From NCBI GenBank assembly GCA_000421325.1, contig ATWQ01000007.1, positions 35,007-99,006 of the forward strand: a DNA stretch of 64,000 nucleotides, in the 5' to 3' direction. Positions 56,435-64,000 of the stretch are shown piece by piece. Every line of letters begins with the position of its first letter. Within the stretch, counting starts at the first letter, position 1. The position numbers were made by a program, and so were the translations under genes. The notes below the pieces were generated by a model. The model did no database searches. It had not been told where the DNA came from and was given only the letters and a program-made list of their open reading frames with translations. Source of the DNA: an alpha proteobacterium SCGC AAA536-K22 (GTDB taxonomy: Bacteria > Pseudomonadota > Alphaproteobacteria > Puniceispirillales > Marisalimonadaceae).

Positions 56435-56695
56435 ATGAAAAACATTTTACTACTAATCATTATGGCATCATGTGCCCTTCTAATAATTACAATTTTTGCT
56501 ATCAATCTATGGTTGCAAATGTCAGATGTTGCAATTAGTTATAATGGTAAAATAGCAATTTTTTTAGGTGCTTTCTTTACTATCTTGTTAGGTTCTGGTC
56601 TGATGTCTTTGGCGTTCTTTTCCTCTCGACATGGATTTGATGAACAAGTAGATCATGATTTGGAAGATTTATTTAAAAAATTTAAAGATCGTTAA
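56435..56695 (+). CDS. Small two-helix membrane protein, function unknown
   Basis: 86 residues. Two hydrophobic segments (about 3–28 and 41–64) are followed by a soluble, acidic C-terminus. The second helix ends in GSGLMSLAFFSSRHGFDE, a pattern I recognise from unnamed alphaproteobacterial membrane proteins. It lies 42 bases after the M20 hydrolase gene and 53 bases before the probable sulP start, all on one strand. No catalytic residues are apparent. Confidence 0.65.
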   Translation: MKNILLLIIMASCALLIITIFAINLWLQMSDVAISYNGKIAIFLGAFFTILLGSGLMSLAFFSSRHGFDEQVDHDLEDLFKKFKDR

Positions 56696-56736
56696 TATTT
56701 AGACTGATATTATTTTTTGTTTTTTGTCGATAAATT

Positions 56737-56741
56737 AGGAG
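56737..56741 (+). promoter_or_regulatory. Ribosome binding site deciding the sulP start
   Basis: A strong AGGAG at 56737–56741 lies seven bases before an ATA (56749) and four before an ATT (56746), both in the sulP frame. No ATG, GTG or TTG occurs in that frame until 56881, 140 bases further on. The site therefore points to a non-standard start codon. Confidence 0.6.
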
Positions 56742-56748
56742 TTTCATT

Positions 56749-58356
56749 ATACAAAAAATATTTAAAGAATTATCCCAAAAAATATCAGACAACGAATTAC
56801 AATTTTCCAATCTAAAATTTTCATCAATATTAAAGTTTAAAACAGAAATTTTAGCAGGTTTAACAGTTGCTTTAGCATTAGTGCCTGAGGCTGTGTCTTT
56901 TTCATTTGTTGCTGGAGTTCATCCTTTAGTGGGCTTATATGCGGCTTTTATTGTTGGATTGATTACAGCTTTGATTGGAGGAAGGCCTGGTATGATCTCT
57001 GGTGCAACAGGTGCATTAGCAGTTGTCATGGTTGCTTTAGTTTCTTTACACGGTGTTGAGTATTTATTTGCCACGGTTGTACTAATGGGAATTTTTCAAA
57101 TTACAGCTGCTTTTTTAAGATTAGGAAAATTTATCAGATTAGTCCCTTATCCTGTTATGCTTGGTTTTGTAAACGGTTTAGCTATTGTTATTTTTTTAGC
57201 CCAAATGTCCCAATTTCAAATAACAGATTTATCTGGAAACAAACAGTGGATGGAAGGACAAACCTTACTACTTATGCTTTTTCTTGTAATTATTACTATG
57301 GTAGTAATATGGGGTGTACCTAAAATAACTACTATTATTCCAGCCCCCTTAGCGGGTATAATTTTTGTAGCTGTGCTTGTTATATCGTTAGATATCGACG
57401 TTCCTCGTGTTGGTGACCTTGCCTCCATAAAAGGAGGTTTGCCAACATTTCATATTCCATCAGTTCCCCTTAACACTGATACTCTTTTAATAATACTTCC
57501 ATATGCCTTGATTTTAGCAACAATCGGTTTGATTGAGAGTTTGTTAACCCTCAACTTAGTAGGTGATATTACTGGAAAAATTGGGGGAGCGTCTCAAGAA
57601 TGTGTCGCTCAAGGTATTGCTAATATGGTAACTGGTTTTTTTAGTGGTATGGGCGGTTGTGCAATGATTGGTCAATCAATGATTAATGTGAAATCTGGTG
57701 GTCGCACAAGAATATCTGGTATTACAGCATCTTTATTTTTACTTTTATTCATTGTAATTGGCTCTTCTCTTATCGAGCAAATTCCCTTAGCAGCTTTGGT
57801 TGGTGTTATGTTTATGGTGGTTATTGGTACTTTTGCTTGGCAGAGTATCTTAGTTATTAAACGTATTCCAAGAACGGATGTAGTCGTTATGTTAATTGTA
57901 ACTGCCATTACTGTTATTTATGATTTGGCGATTGCCGTTATATGTGGAGTTATTGTTTCGGCTCTTGCTTACGCTTGGAATAATGCAATTCGTATAACAG
58001 GAAACGTTGCAATAGACGATAATGGTAACACAATTTACTATATAGATGGTCCTTTGTTTTTTGGATCGATCCAAGGCTTTTCAGAAATATTCAACATAGA
58101 AAGTGATACTGATATTGTCGTTGTTGATTTTATTAATAGTCGTGTTGTAGATCAGTCAGCGTTACAAGCAATAGAAGATCTTGCTGTTAAGTATAAAAAA
58201 AGAAACAAAAAGTTACAATTGAGACATCTTTCAACAGATTGTCACTCATTACTACGGAAAGCTGGTCAGTTAGTTGTAGACGCTGATGATGACCCTAGTT
58301 ATGGTCTGGCTGTTGATTATGGTGTGAAACCAGGAGTTTTTGGAAAAACTCATTAA
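56749..58356 (+). CDS. SulP family anion transporter with STAS domain, probable ATA/ATT start
   Basis: 535 residues from ATA at 56749. SulP proteins begin with a soluble lead-in and then a first helix like LAGLTVALALVPEAVSFSFVAGV; here that motif spans 56881, so the GTG at 56881 would cut into helix 1. About ten or more helices with PLVGLYAAFIVGLITALIGGRPGMISGATGALAVV and VGDITGKIGGASQECVAQGIANMVTGFFSGMGGCAMIG follow. A C-terminal STAS domain (from about residue 425, VVDFINSRVVDQSALQAIEDL) closes it. It likely carries sulfate, bicarbonate or another anion; the ion is not readable. Confidence 0.87.
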   Translation: MQKIFKELSQKISDNELQFSNLKFSSILKFKTEILAGLTVALALVPEAVSFSFVAGVHPLVGLYAAFIVGLITALIGGRPGMISGATGALAVVMVALVSLHGVEYLFATVVLMGIFQITAAFLRLGKFIRLVPYPVMLGFVNGLAIVIFLAQMSQFQITDLSGNKQWMEGQTLLLMLFLVIITMVVIWGVPKITTIIPAPLAGIIFVAVLVISLDIDVPRVGDLASIKGGLPTFHIPSVPLNTDTLLIILPYALILATIGLIESLLTLNLVGDITGKIGGASQECVAQGIANMVTGFFSGMGGCAMIGQSMINVKSGGRTRISGITASLFLLLFIVIGSSLIEQIPLAALVGVMFMVVIGTFAWQSILVIKRIPRTDVVVMLIVTAITVIYDLAIAVICGVIVSALAYAWNNAIRITGNVAIDDNGNTIYYIDGPLFFGSIQGFSEIFNIESDTDIVVVDFINSRVVDQSALQAIEDLAVKYKKRNKKLQLRHLSTDCHSLLRKAGQLVVDADDDPSYGLAVDYGVKPGVFGKTH

Positions 58357-58445
58357 TTTTATCCTATTCTGTTGAGATTATATTTCAATTCTTTAACAAT
58401 TTTTTTAAGACTTGACTCTTAATTAATTTTGTAGGAGAACAAAAC

Positions 58446-58955
58446 ATGAACAAAATATGTCTGGAATCAAAAATGATGAATTTAGAAGTAACTAAAAAAA
58501 TCCTAGCTCAAAATGGACACTATAAAATTCCTAATAAATTAGAAGTATTTAAGCCTTGCTTAAGTCGTTCTCAAACTTTTCCTCTTTATAGCTCTAAAGT
58601 TTCAGCAGGTTTCCCTTCTCCTGCAGATGATAACTTAGAAGAAAGCTTAGATTTAAATAGCTATTTAATCAAACGTCCAGCTGCAACATTTTTTGTTCGT
58701 GTTAACGGTGATTCAATGATTAATGCTGGTATAAATGATAATGATATTCTGGTTGTGGATAGAAGTGTTAAACCAGCACATGGAAAAGTAATTATTGCTG
58801 TTTTAGATGGGCAAATGACTGTTAAAAGGTTATATAAGCGTTCTGGTAAAATAATATTGATGCCAGAAAATGACTTATACAAACCAATTGAAATCCAAGA
58901 CCATATGAATATGGAAATCTGGGGAGTGGTTACAAGTTCGGTTCATTTTTTATGA
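58446..58955 (+). CDS. umuD: UmuD-like SOS mutagenesis protein (S24 self-cleaving)
   Basis: 169 residues; the ATG has GGAG about eight bases upstream. The S24 peptidase parts are intact: cleavage site Ala54-Gly55 in [12 protein letters not shown], nucleophile Ser90 in [10 protein letters not shown], and the base Lys127 in MTVKRLY. There is no helix-turn-helix, so it is not LexA. UmuD normally has about 24 residues before the cleavage site, but here there are 54, so the arm removed by RecA-stimulated cleavage is about 30 residues longer. It directly precedes umuC (one base between stop and start). Confidence 0.9.
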   Translation: MNKICLESKMMNLEVTKKILAQNGHYKIPNKLEVFKPCLSRSQTFPLYSSKVSAGFPSPADDNLEESLDLNSYLIKRPAATFFVRVNGDSMINAGINDNDILVVDRSVKPAHGKVIIAVLDGQMTVKRLYKRSGKIILMPENDLYKPIEIQDHMNMEIWGVVTSSVHFL

Positions 58956-58956
58956 T

Positions 58957-60279
58957 ATGTATGGATTAGTTGACTGTAATAACTTTTATGTTTCTTGTGA
59001 ACGAGTATTCAACCCGTCATTAAAAGATAGGCCAGTTGTAGTATTATCTAATAATGATGGCTGCATTATTGCTAGATCTAATGAGGCAAAAGCTCTAGGT
59101 ATACCTATGGGTGCTCCATTGTACTCATATAAGGCATTGATAAAGCAAAATAAAGTTTTGGTATATTCTTCAAATTATACTTTGTATGGAGATATGTCTT
59201 CTCGAGTAATGAATTCATTACATTATTTTGTACCTGATATGGAAATATATTCTATTGATGAAGCTTTTCTTAGTTTAAAAAAATTTAATAATAAAACTTT
59301 ATTAGATGAAATGTTTACGATTAGACAATCTATTTATCAGTGGACGGGTATACCTGTTTCAATTGGAGTAGGTCCTACTAAAACGTTAGCAAAATTAGCA
59401 AATAGAATGGCTAAGAAATATTCATCTAATGGTATTTATATTTTAACTATATCAAATCAACTGACTAATATATTAAACGATATTCAATTAGAAGATATTT
59501 GGGGAATATCAAAAGGTTGGGCTAATCGTTTGAAATCTATAGGAATTAATAATCCTTTTCAATTACAACAATCAGATCCTCGTAAGGTAAGAAAGTTAAT
59601 TTCAGTTGTTGGTGAGCGTATTGTTTATGAGTTAAGAGGAAATTCTTGTCTTGCTTTAGAAGAGATAGTTAATAAAAAATCTATTACAGTTTCGAGATCT
59701 TTTGGCAACATGATTAATGATAAATATAACCTCAAACAAGCATTGGCAAATCATGTTGCAAGAGCAGCAGAGAAACTTAGGCATCAAGATAGTTTGTGTG
59801 GAGAAATTTGTGTTTTTATTAATACTAACCGTTTCAGAAAGAAAGATTTACAATATAATAATAGTGCAACACTAACTTTTAATGATTTAACTAATAATAC
59901 AACTGTCATAATTCAACAAGCATTCAAATTATTAGAAAGTCTTTATCGTCCAAATTATAATTATAAGAAAATTGGAGTTATATTACTTGATTTAAAACAA
60001 AGAGAAAAAAAAATTATAAATCAGAATTATATTATTCAGGATAACTTATTCACATATAATAAAAACGAAAAAATAAGTGTCAGTCAATCTGACACTCATA
60101 TGAAAATTTTAGATGATATCAATACTAAAATGGGGAAAATGACAATATTTTATGGTTCTCAAGGAATTGTAAAGCAGCGAAGAAGAGAAAAAATAGAAGA
60201 AGATAAATGGAGAATGCGGTCTGGTTACAAATCTCCTTTTTATACTACAAATTGGAACGATATATTAAAAGTACCATAG
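58957..60279 (+). CDS. umuC: DNA polymerase V catalytic subunit UmuC
   Basis: 440 residues of the Y-family. The metal ligands are Asp6 in [15 protein letters not shown] and the pair in YSIDEAFL near residue 100. [24 protein letters not shown] is the palm/finger signature, [17 protein letters not shown] the helix-hairpin-helix, and the C-terminus ends [19 protein letters not shown] as in UmuC. With cleaved UmuD it forms the translesion polymerase. I found no recognisable alphaproteobacterial LexA box (GTTC-N7-GTTC) or CTGT-N8-ACAG site before umuD. Confidence 0.94.
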   Translation: MYGLVDCNNFYVSCERVFNPSLKDRPVVVLSNNDGCIIARSNEAKALGIPMGAPLYSYKALIKQNKVLVYSSNYTLYGDMSSRVMNSLHYFVPDMEIYSIDEAFLSLKKFNNKTLLDEMFTIRQSIYQWTGIPVSIGVGPTKTLAKLANRMAKKYSSNGIYILTISNQLTNILNDIQLEDIWGISKGWANRLKSIGINNPFQLQQSDPRKVRKLISVVGERIVYELRGNSCLALEEIVNKKSITVSRSFGNMINDKYNLKQALANHVARAAEKLRHQDSLCGEICVFINTNRFRKKDLQYNNSATLTFNDLTNNTTVIIQQAFKLLESLYRPNYNYKKIGVILLDLKQREKKIINQNYIIQDNLFTYNKNEKISVSQSDTHMKILDDINTKMGKMTIFYGSQGIVKQRRREKIEEDKWRMRSGYKSPFYTTNWNDILKVP

Positions 60280-60292
60280 AATAATACTAATG

Positions 60293-61495
60293 TTAAGATT
60301 TGTTATTTGAAGGAAGAGGAATACAGCTTAGACCTGAAGTCCATAATTCTGCACAAACTGAACGCGCTTGGTTTTCGGCCAATTCAATAAATCGAACTCT
60401 CCATAGATATTTTAGATTATCATTTCTATTACTAGCTTTAGTTATTTTACTTAAAGAAGCTGGCAAATTACCAAGTTGTTCTGGCACAATATTTCTGGCA
60501 TTACGGGCTGCTTTATGAGCATTTAATCTATTTTTAAAAGCACCTATTTGTATAAACCAGTCATCTTGTAAACCATTGGATGATGAAATATTGACAACTT
60601 TAGGAGGGATACTAAAATTTTTTATATTTTTTTCTACAACAGTAAGTTTCGGACGGTTTTTAGGTAGTTCTGAGGGTTTTGCTATTCTAACAAGAGGTTT
60701 AGAAGGAACTGTTTTAAAGTATTTATTAAGTAATTTAATCATATGTTTGTCGCGTGATCTTGCTTTTTTACCACCGAAAACAACACCAATAATTCTTTGG
60801 CCGTTTCTTTCTACTGAAGCTACAAGATTAAAGCCAGAAGCGTTAGTATAACCTGTTTTGATACCGTCAGTACCAGAGTAACTACCTAATAAATTATTAT
60901 GATTGGTGTATTTAATACCTTTGTAGATAAAAGATTTAGTTTTAAATAATTTAAAAAAATTAGGATGATTTTTCCTAATAGCCATACCTAGAGTTGCCAT
61001 ATCTCTTGCAGTAGATAATTGACCCCTATTAGGTAAACCTGACGCATTTTTAAATATTGTACGAGTCATGCCTAGCTTCTTAGCTTTTTTAGTCATTAGC
61101 TTAGCAAAATTTCTTTCAGATTTTCCTAAATTTTCTGCAACAACCGTAGCCACATCATTTGCTGATTTAGTGATTAAAGCGAAAATAGCATTTTTAACAG
61201 TGATTTTAGAACCGGCAGTAAGATTTAATTTAGAAGGTGGTTGTCTTGTTGCACGTTTAGAGATTTTAAATTTAGTATTCATAGATACTTTTTTATATTT
61301 CAGTGCATCAAATATCATATATAAAGTCATGATTTTTGTTAAAGAAGCTGGATAATTTCGTGTGTCAGCATTGGTATTATGGTAAATACGTTTAGTGTTT
61401 TCGTTTATAACAAAAGAAGCATATTTAGCATTAGCAGTAGATATAAAAATTAAAGAAGTGAGAATAAGTAAAGAAATTAGCTTTATTTTTTTCAA
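60293..61495 (-). CDS. D-alanyl-D-alanine carboxypeptidase (PBP5/6 type) with SPOR domain
   Basis: 400 residues from TTG at 61495, which gives a clean signal peptide (MKKIKL, hydrophobic core, ending ANA). A TTG at 61567 would add 24 residues and has GGA eight bases upstream, so the start is uncertain; there is no ATG. The S11 triad motifs are SLTK (Ser51, Lys54), SAND near 112 and KTGYT near 214. A C-terminal SPOR domain (about 325–395, WFIQIGAFKNRLNAHKAAR) binds denuded septal glycan. It trims pentapeptide side chains of peptidoglycan, probably at the division site. Confidence 0.92.
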   Translation of the reverse strand: MKKIKLISLLILTSLIFISTANAKYASFVINENTKRIYHNTNADTRNYPASLTKIMTLYMIFDALKYKKVSMNTKFKISKRATRQPPSKLNLTAGSKITVKNAIFALITKSANDVATVVAENLGKSERNFAKLMTKKAKKLGMTRTIFKNASGLPNRGQLSTARDMATLGMAIRKNHPNFFKLFKTKSFIYKGIKYTNHNNLLGSYSGTDGIKTGYTNASGFNLVASVERNGQRIIGVVFGGKKARSRDKHMIKLLNKYFKTVPSKPLVRIAKPSELPKNRPKLTVVEKNIKNFSIPPKVVNISSSNGLQDDWFIQIGAFKNRLNAHKAARNARNIVPEQLGNLPASLSKITKASNRNDNLKYLWRVRFIELAENQARSVCAELWTSGLSCIPLPSNNKS

Positions 61496-61882
61496 ATACA
61501 ATATATCAAATCTTTTATATAACAAAAAAATATGGATATTAACCGTGTTAATATAATTTTTAAGCAAACTTTATATCCAATAATAAATTTTAATAATGTT
61601 CATTAGCATAAATATTTCAAAATCATAATCAAAACTCTCTAAAACATACATTATTTAGATTATTTTTTTAACAAAACACAATATTTAGTATAAAATACAA
61701 GCAACAATTATGGAAGAGCATATTAAAAAAAATATTAACTTAAACTTGTTGAACGTTCATGTCGTTCTTATATTATTAATGTATACGTATTTTTTTATCA
61801 GTCAGAAAGTTTGAAGATATTGTTTAATGAAGCTCTAAAATTTTATATAGGGTACGATATAAAGGAAATTCCACTATCTATT
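61496..61882. other. Longest non-coding stretch: dacC–clpS divergent spacer
   Basis: This spacer of about 315–390 bases (depending on the true carboxypeptidase start) is the only large gap in the window. It is very AT-rich. It contains a 10-base palindrome TGAACGTTCA at 61750–61759 and a possible 34-codon open frame at 61710–61814, but no tRNA-like or convincing hairpin-plus-T-run structure. Promoters for both flanking genes must lie here. Confidence 0.5.
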
Positions 61883-62215
61883 ATGAGTGAAGATAATGAT
61901 AACGATAATGACAATGATCAAACTGATGGAAATACAAAATTGGCTACAAAGCCAAAAACTAAAATTCCATCGCTTTATAGAGTATTAATGATGAATGATG
62001 ATTATACGCCAATGGAATTTGTGATTGAAGTTTTAGAAAAATTTTTTCAAAAAAATAGAGAAGAAGCAACACAAATCATGCTCCATGTTCATCAGCGTGG
62101 AGTTGGTATTTGTGGGGTTTATACATATGATTTAGCAGAAACAAAAGCAATGCAAGTAATGAATTATGCCCGTAAATATGAGCATCCTTTACAGGTTCAA
62201 TTAGAGAAGGAATAA
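61883..62215 (+). CDS. clpS: ATP-dependent Clp protease adaptor ClpS
   Basis: 110 residues from ATG at 61883. A TTG at 61811 would add 24 residues not expected in the family. The acidic N-terminal tail has an Asp-Asn repeat, then [26 protein letters not shown], the N-degron pocket, and [20 protein letters not shown] follow. ClpS delivers N-end-rule substrates to ClpAP. It lies two bases before clpA. The absence of a strong ribosome site close to the ATG is a small uncertainty about the start. Confidence 0.92.
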   Translation: MSEDNDNDNDNDQTDGNTKLATKPKTKIPSLYRVLMMNDDYTPMEFVIEVLEKFFQKNREEATQIMLHVHQRGVGICGVYTYDLAETKAMQVMNYARKYEHPLQVQLEKE

Positions 62216-62217
62216 CA

Positions 62218-64000
62218 ATGCTATCTAAATCCTTAGAAGAAACTTTAAGACGAGCAATGACTAATGCGTCTTCATTAAAGCATGAGTTTGCTACGTTAGA
62301 GCATTTACTTTTTGCTTTACTTGAGGATCAAGATGCAATTGAAGTTTTAAAGGCCTGTTCAGTAAATGTAAAAACTTTGGAAGAGGATATAAATAAATAT
62401 TTAAAGGAAGATTTGAAGGCAATTATTACATCAGATACTGAAGCTGATACCCAACCGACTGCTGGATTTCAAAGAGTTGTACAAAGAGCTGTAATACACA
62501 CTCAATCTTCAGGTAGGAATGAAGCAACTGGAGCAAATATTTTAGTAGCGATGTTTTCTGAAAGAGATTGTTATGCAGTCTATTTGCTACAGAAACAAGA
62601 CATGAAACGTCTTGACGCTGTTAGCTTTATGAGTCACGGCTTAGCAAAAGATCCAAATTACTCAAAATCCACTTCACCTTCTGGTGCTGAAAGTGACGTA
62701 GAGGATACAGAGAATAAAAAATCTGAAAAAGCTCTAGACAAGTACGCTGTAAATTTAAATGAGAAAGCAGCCGAAGGTAAGATAGATCCTTTAATAGGAA
62801 GACAACCTGAACTGGACAGAACTATCCAAGTTTTGTGTAGACGAACAAAAAATAATCCTTTGTTAGTTGGTGACCCTGGAGTCGGGAAAACTGCAATTGC
62901 GGAAGGTTTGGCTGATAGAGTGGTAAAAGGAAATGTACCAGAAGTTTTACTAAATTCTGAAATATATGCTCTTGATATGGGAGCATTGCTTGCAGGAACT
63001 AGATATAGAGGAGATTTTGAGGAGCGTCTAAAAGCTGTAATGAAAGAAATTGAATCAAATCAAAATGCCATATTATTCATTGATGAAATACATACTATAA
63101 TTGGCGCTGGAGCAACTAGTGGTGGTGCTATGGACGCGTCTAATTTATTAAAACCAGCCCTGCAGAATGGTGGTTTGAAATGTATAGGTTCAACTACATA
63201 CAAAGAATATAGAGGATACTTTGATAAAGACAGAGCGTTAGTCAGACGGTTTCAAAAAATAGATGTTTCAGAGCCAAATATTGACGATACAGTAAAAATT
63301 TTAATGGGGCTGAAATCACGTTATGAGGAACATCATAAATTAAAATTTACAAATATAGCTATTAAAACTGCAGTTGAATTATCAGCTAAGTACATAAATG
63401 ACAGAAAATTACCTGATAAAGCTATTGATGTTATAGATGAAACAGCAGCAGCACAAATGCTGAAAAACAAGTCTAAACGAAAGCGTATTATAGGAAAAGC
63501 TGAAATAGAAGAGACTGTTGCATTAATTGCAAGAATTCCTCCTAGAAATGTTTCAACTGACGATAGAAAAGCACTTTCTAAATTACAAGATGATTTAAAA
63601 AGAATGGTTTACGGACAAGACAAAGCTGTTACCGAGTTAGTTTCAAGCATTAAATTGTCTAGAGCGGGTTTAAGAGAAGGTGAAAAGCCTATTGGTTGTT
63701 ACTTATTCTCTGGCCCAACAGGAGTAGGAAAAACAGAAGTCGCTAAGCAATTAGCTGAAGCAACAGGTGTAAAGCTTATCAGATTTGATATGTCTGAATA
63801 TATGGAAAGGCACACTGTTTCTAGATTAATTGGTGCTCCTCCAGGCTATGTTGGCTTTGATCAAGGTGGTCTTTTAACTGATGCGATTGATCAGAATCCA
63901 CACTCAGTTTTACTACTAGATGAAATAGAAAAAGCACATCCAGATCTATTTAATTTACTTTTACAAGTCATGGATCATGGCAAATTGACGGATAACAATG
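62218..64000 (+). CDS. clpA: ATP-dependent Clp protease ATP-binding subunit ClpA, 5' part
   Basis: Open from ATG 62218 to the window end, about 594 codons of an expected 750 or so. The N-domain (1–145) begins [17 protein letters not shown]. The first AAA+ module has GDPGVGKT near 217–224 and [13 protein letters not shown] near 283. The second has [12 protein letters not shown] near 497–508 and [19 protein letters not shown] shortly before the edge. It unfolds substrates for ClpP, with specificity adjusted by the adjacent ClpS. The 3' end lies outside the window. Confidence 0.96.
   Translation, partial: MLSKSLEETLRRAMTNASSLKHEFATLEHLLFALLEDQDAIEVLKACSVNVKTLEEDINKYLKEDLKAIITSDTEADTQPTAGFQRVVQRAVIHTQSSGRNEATGANILVAMFSERDCYAVYLLQKQDMKRLDAVSFMSHGLAKDPNYSKSTSPSGAESDVEDTENKKSEKALDKYAVNLNEKAAEGKIDPLIGRQPELDRTIQVLCRRTKNNPLLVGDPGVGKTAIAEGLADRVVKGNVPEVLLNSEIYALDMGALLAGTRYRGDFEERLKAVMKEIESNQNAILFIDEIHTIIGAGATSGGAMDASNLLKPALQNGGLKCIGSTTYKEYRGYFDKDRALVRRFQKIDVSEPNIDDTVKILMGLKSRYEEHHKLKFTNIAIKTAVELSAKYINDRKLPDKAIDVIDETAAAQMLKNKSKRKRIIGKAEIEETVALIARIPPRNVSTDDRKALSKLQDDLKRMVYGQDKAVTELVSSIKLSRAGLREGEKPIGCYLFSGPTGVGKTEVAKQLAEATGVKLIRFDMSEYMERHTVSRLIGAPPGYVGFDQGGLLTDAIDQNPHSVLLLDEIEKAHPDLFNLLLQVMDHGKLTDNN

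Noticed and set aside
58357..58445. LexA operator upstream of umuD
   Set aside because: No copy of either known LexA box type was found in the leader; a lineage-specific motif cannot be excluded.
60293..61567. Frameshift or lost start in the D-Ala-D-Ala carboxypeptidase gene because no ATG is present
   Set aside because: TTG starts at 61495 or 61567 both give full-length protein with an export signal, and TTG is common in this window.
61710..61814. 34-codon open frame with one hydrophobic stretch upstream of clpS
   Set aside because: Short, no clear ribosome site, composition like random AT-rich spacer; conservation would be needed to support it.

Overview
The window is a contiguous, AT-rich, tightly packed stretch of an alphaproteobacterial chromosome. 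The taxonomic call rests on gene neighbourhoods typical of Alphaproteobacteria: thrC–M16 peptidase; ispH–thrB–rnhA with the APH-fold homoserine kinase; an F0 operon with separate b and b' subunits; mutY–DUF721–dsbA–smc; rsmB–heparinase–purH; a DUF1674/SDHAF4 gene; Suv3-type helicase–S4 protein–FdxA–CarD; xseB–ispA–dxs–tlyA; clpS–clpA. The low GC, near-absence of spacers, frequent TTG starts and lack of mobile elements suggest a free-living, streamlined (probably marine) lineage. The exact clade cannot be decided from the sequence alone. I saw no rRNA, tRNA, CRISPR array, prophage or insertion sequence.

Layout. 1–8.1 kb: end of threonine synthase, M16 peptidase, YqgE, a DsbD-type reductase, a peroxiredoxin, then rnhA/thrB/ispH on the minus strand and a small lipoprotein. 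8.1–10.6 kb: complete F0 operon (atpI-B-E-F'-F). 10.7–21.7 kb: smc, a DsbA-like oxidoreductase, DUF721, mutY, purH, heparinase-like, rsmB, SDHAF4, DUF1491. 21.7–29.6 kb: PanE-family reductase plus acyl-CoA synthetase, pgi, a PCuAC copper chaperone, metY, dusA, yciB. 29.6–36.5 kb: a complete ccmABCDEFGHI cytochrome c maturation operon, including a 52-residue ccmD. 36.6–41.2 kb: four accessory metabolic genes (CoA transferase, hydroxyacid dehydrogenase, ThDP enzyme, SDR). 41.3–50.5 kb: helicase, S4 protein, ferredoxin, CarD, proline iminopeptidase, then the isoprenoid block xseB–ispA–dxs–tlyA. 50.5–64 kb: aroC, fabI, glycine-zipper protein, pdxH, MFS transporter, M20 hydrolase, small membrane protein, SulP transporter, umuDC, a penicillin-binding carboxypeptidase, clpS and the 5' part of clpA.

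How the genes fit together. Respiration is well represented: F0, Ccm haem attachment, periplasmic thiol reduction (DsbD, CcmG, CcmH), a copper chaperone and an SDH assembly factor. Isoprenoid supply is covered by dxs, ispA and ispH. The accessory part is the 36.6–41.2 kb cluster and possibly the oxalyl-CoA-synthetase-like/PanE pair, whose substrates I cannot name.

The most unusual signal is in translation starts. Three genes (S4 protein near 44.05 kb, tlyA near 49.73 kb, sulP near 56.75 kb) have conserved N-termini that extend upstream of every in-frame ATG/GTG/TTG, and each has an ATA codon at or near the expected start. Two of these ATA codons sit behind a Shine-Dalgarno-like sequence. The S4 gene instead follows a TTG plus ten-A run, which offers a slippage alternative. 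The other notable feature is ten convergent gene junctions with 27 bases or fewer between stops, leaving almost no room for intrinsic terminators.
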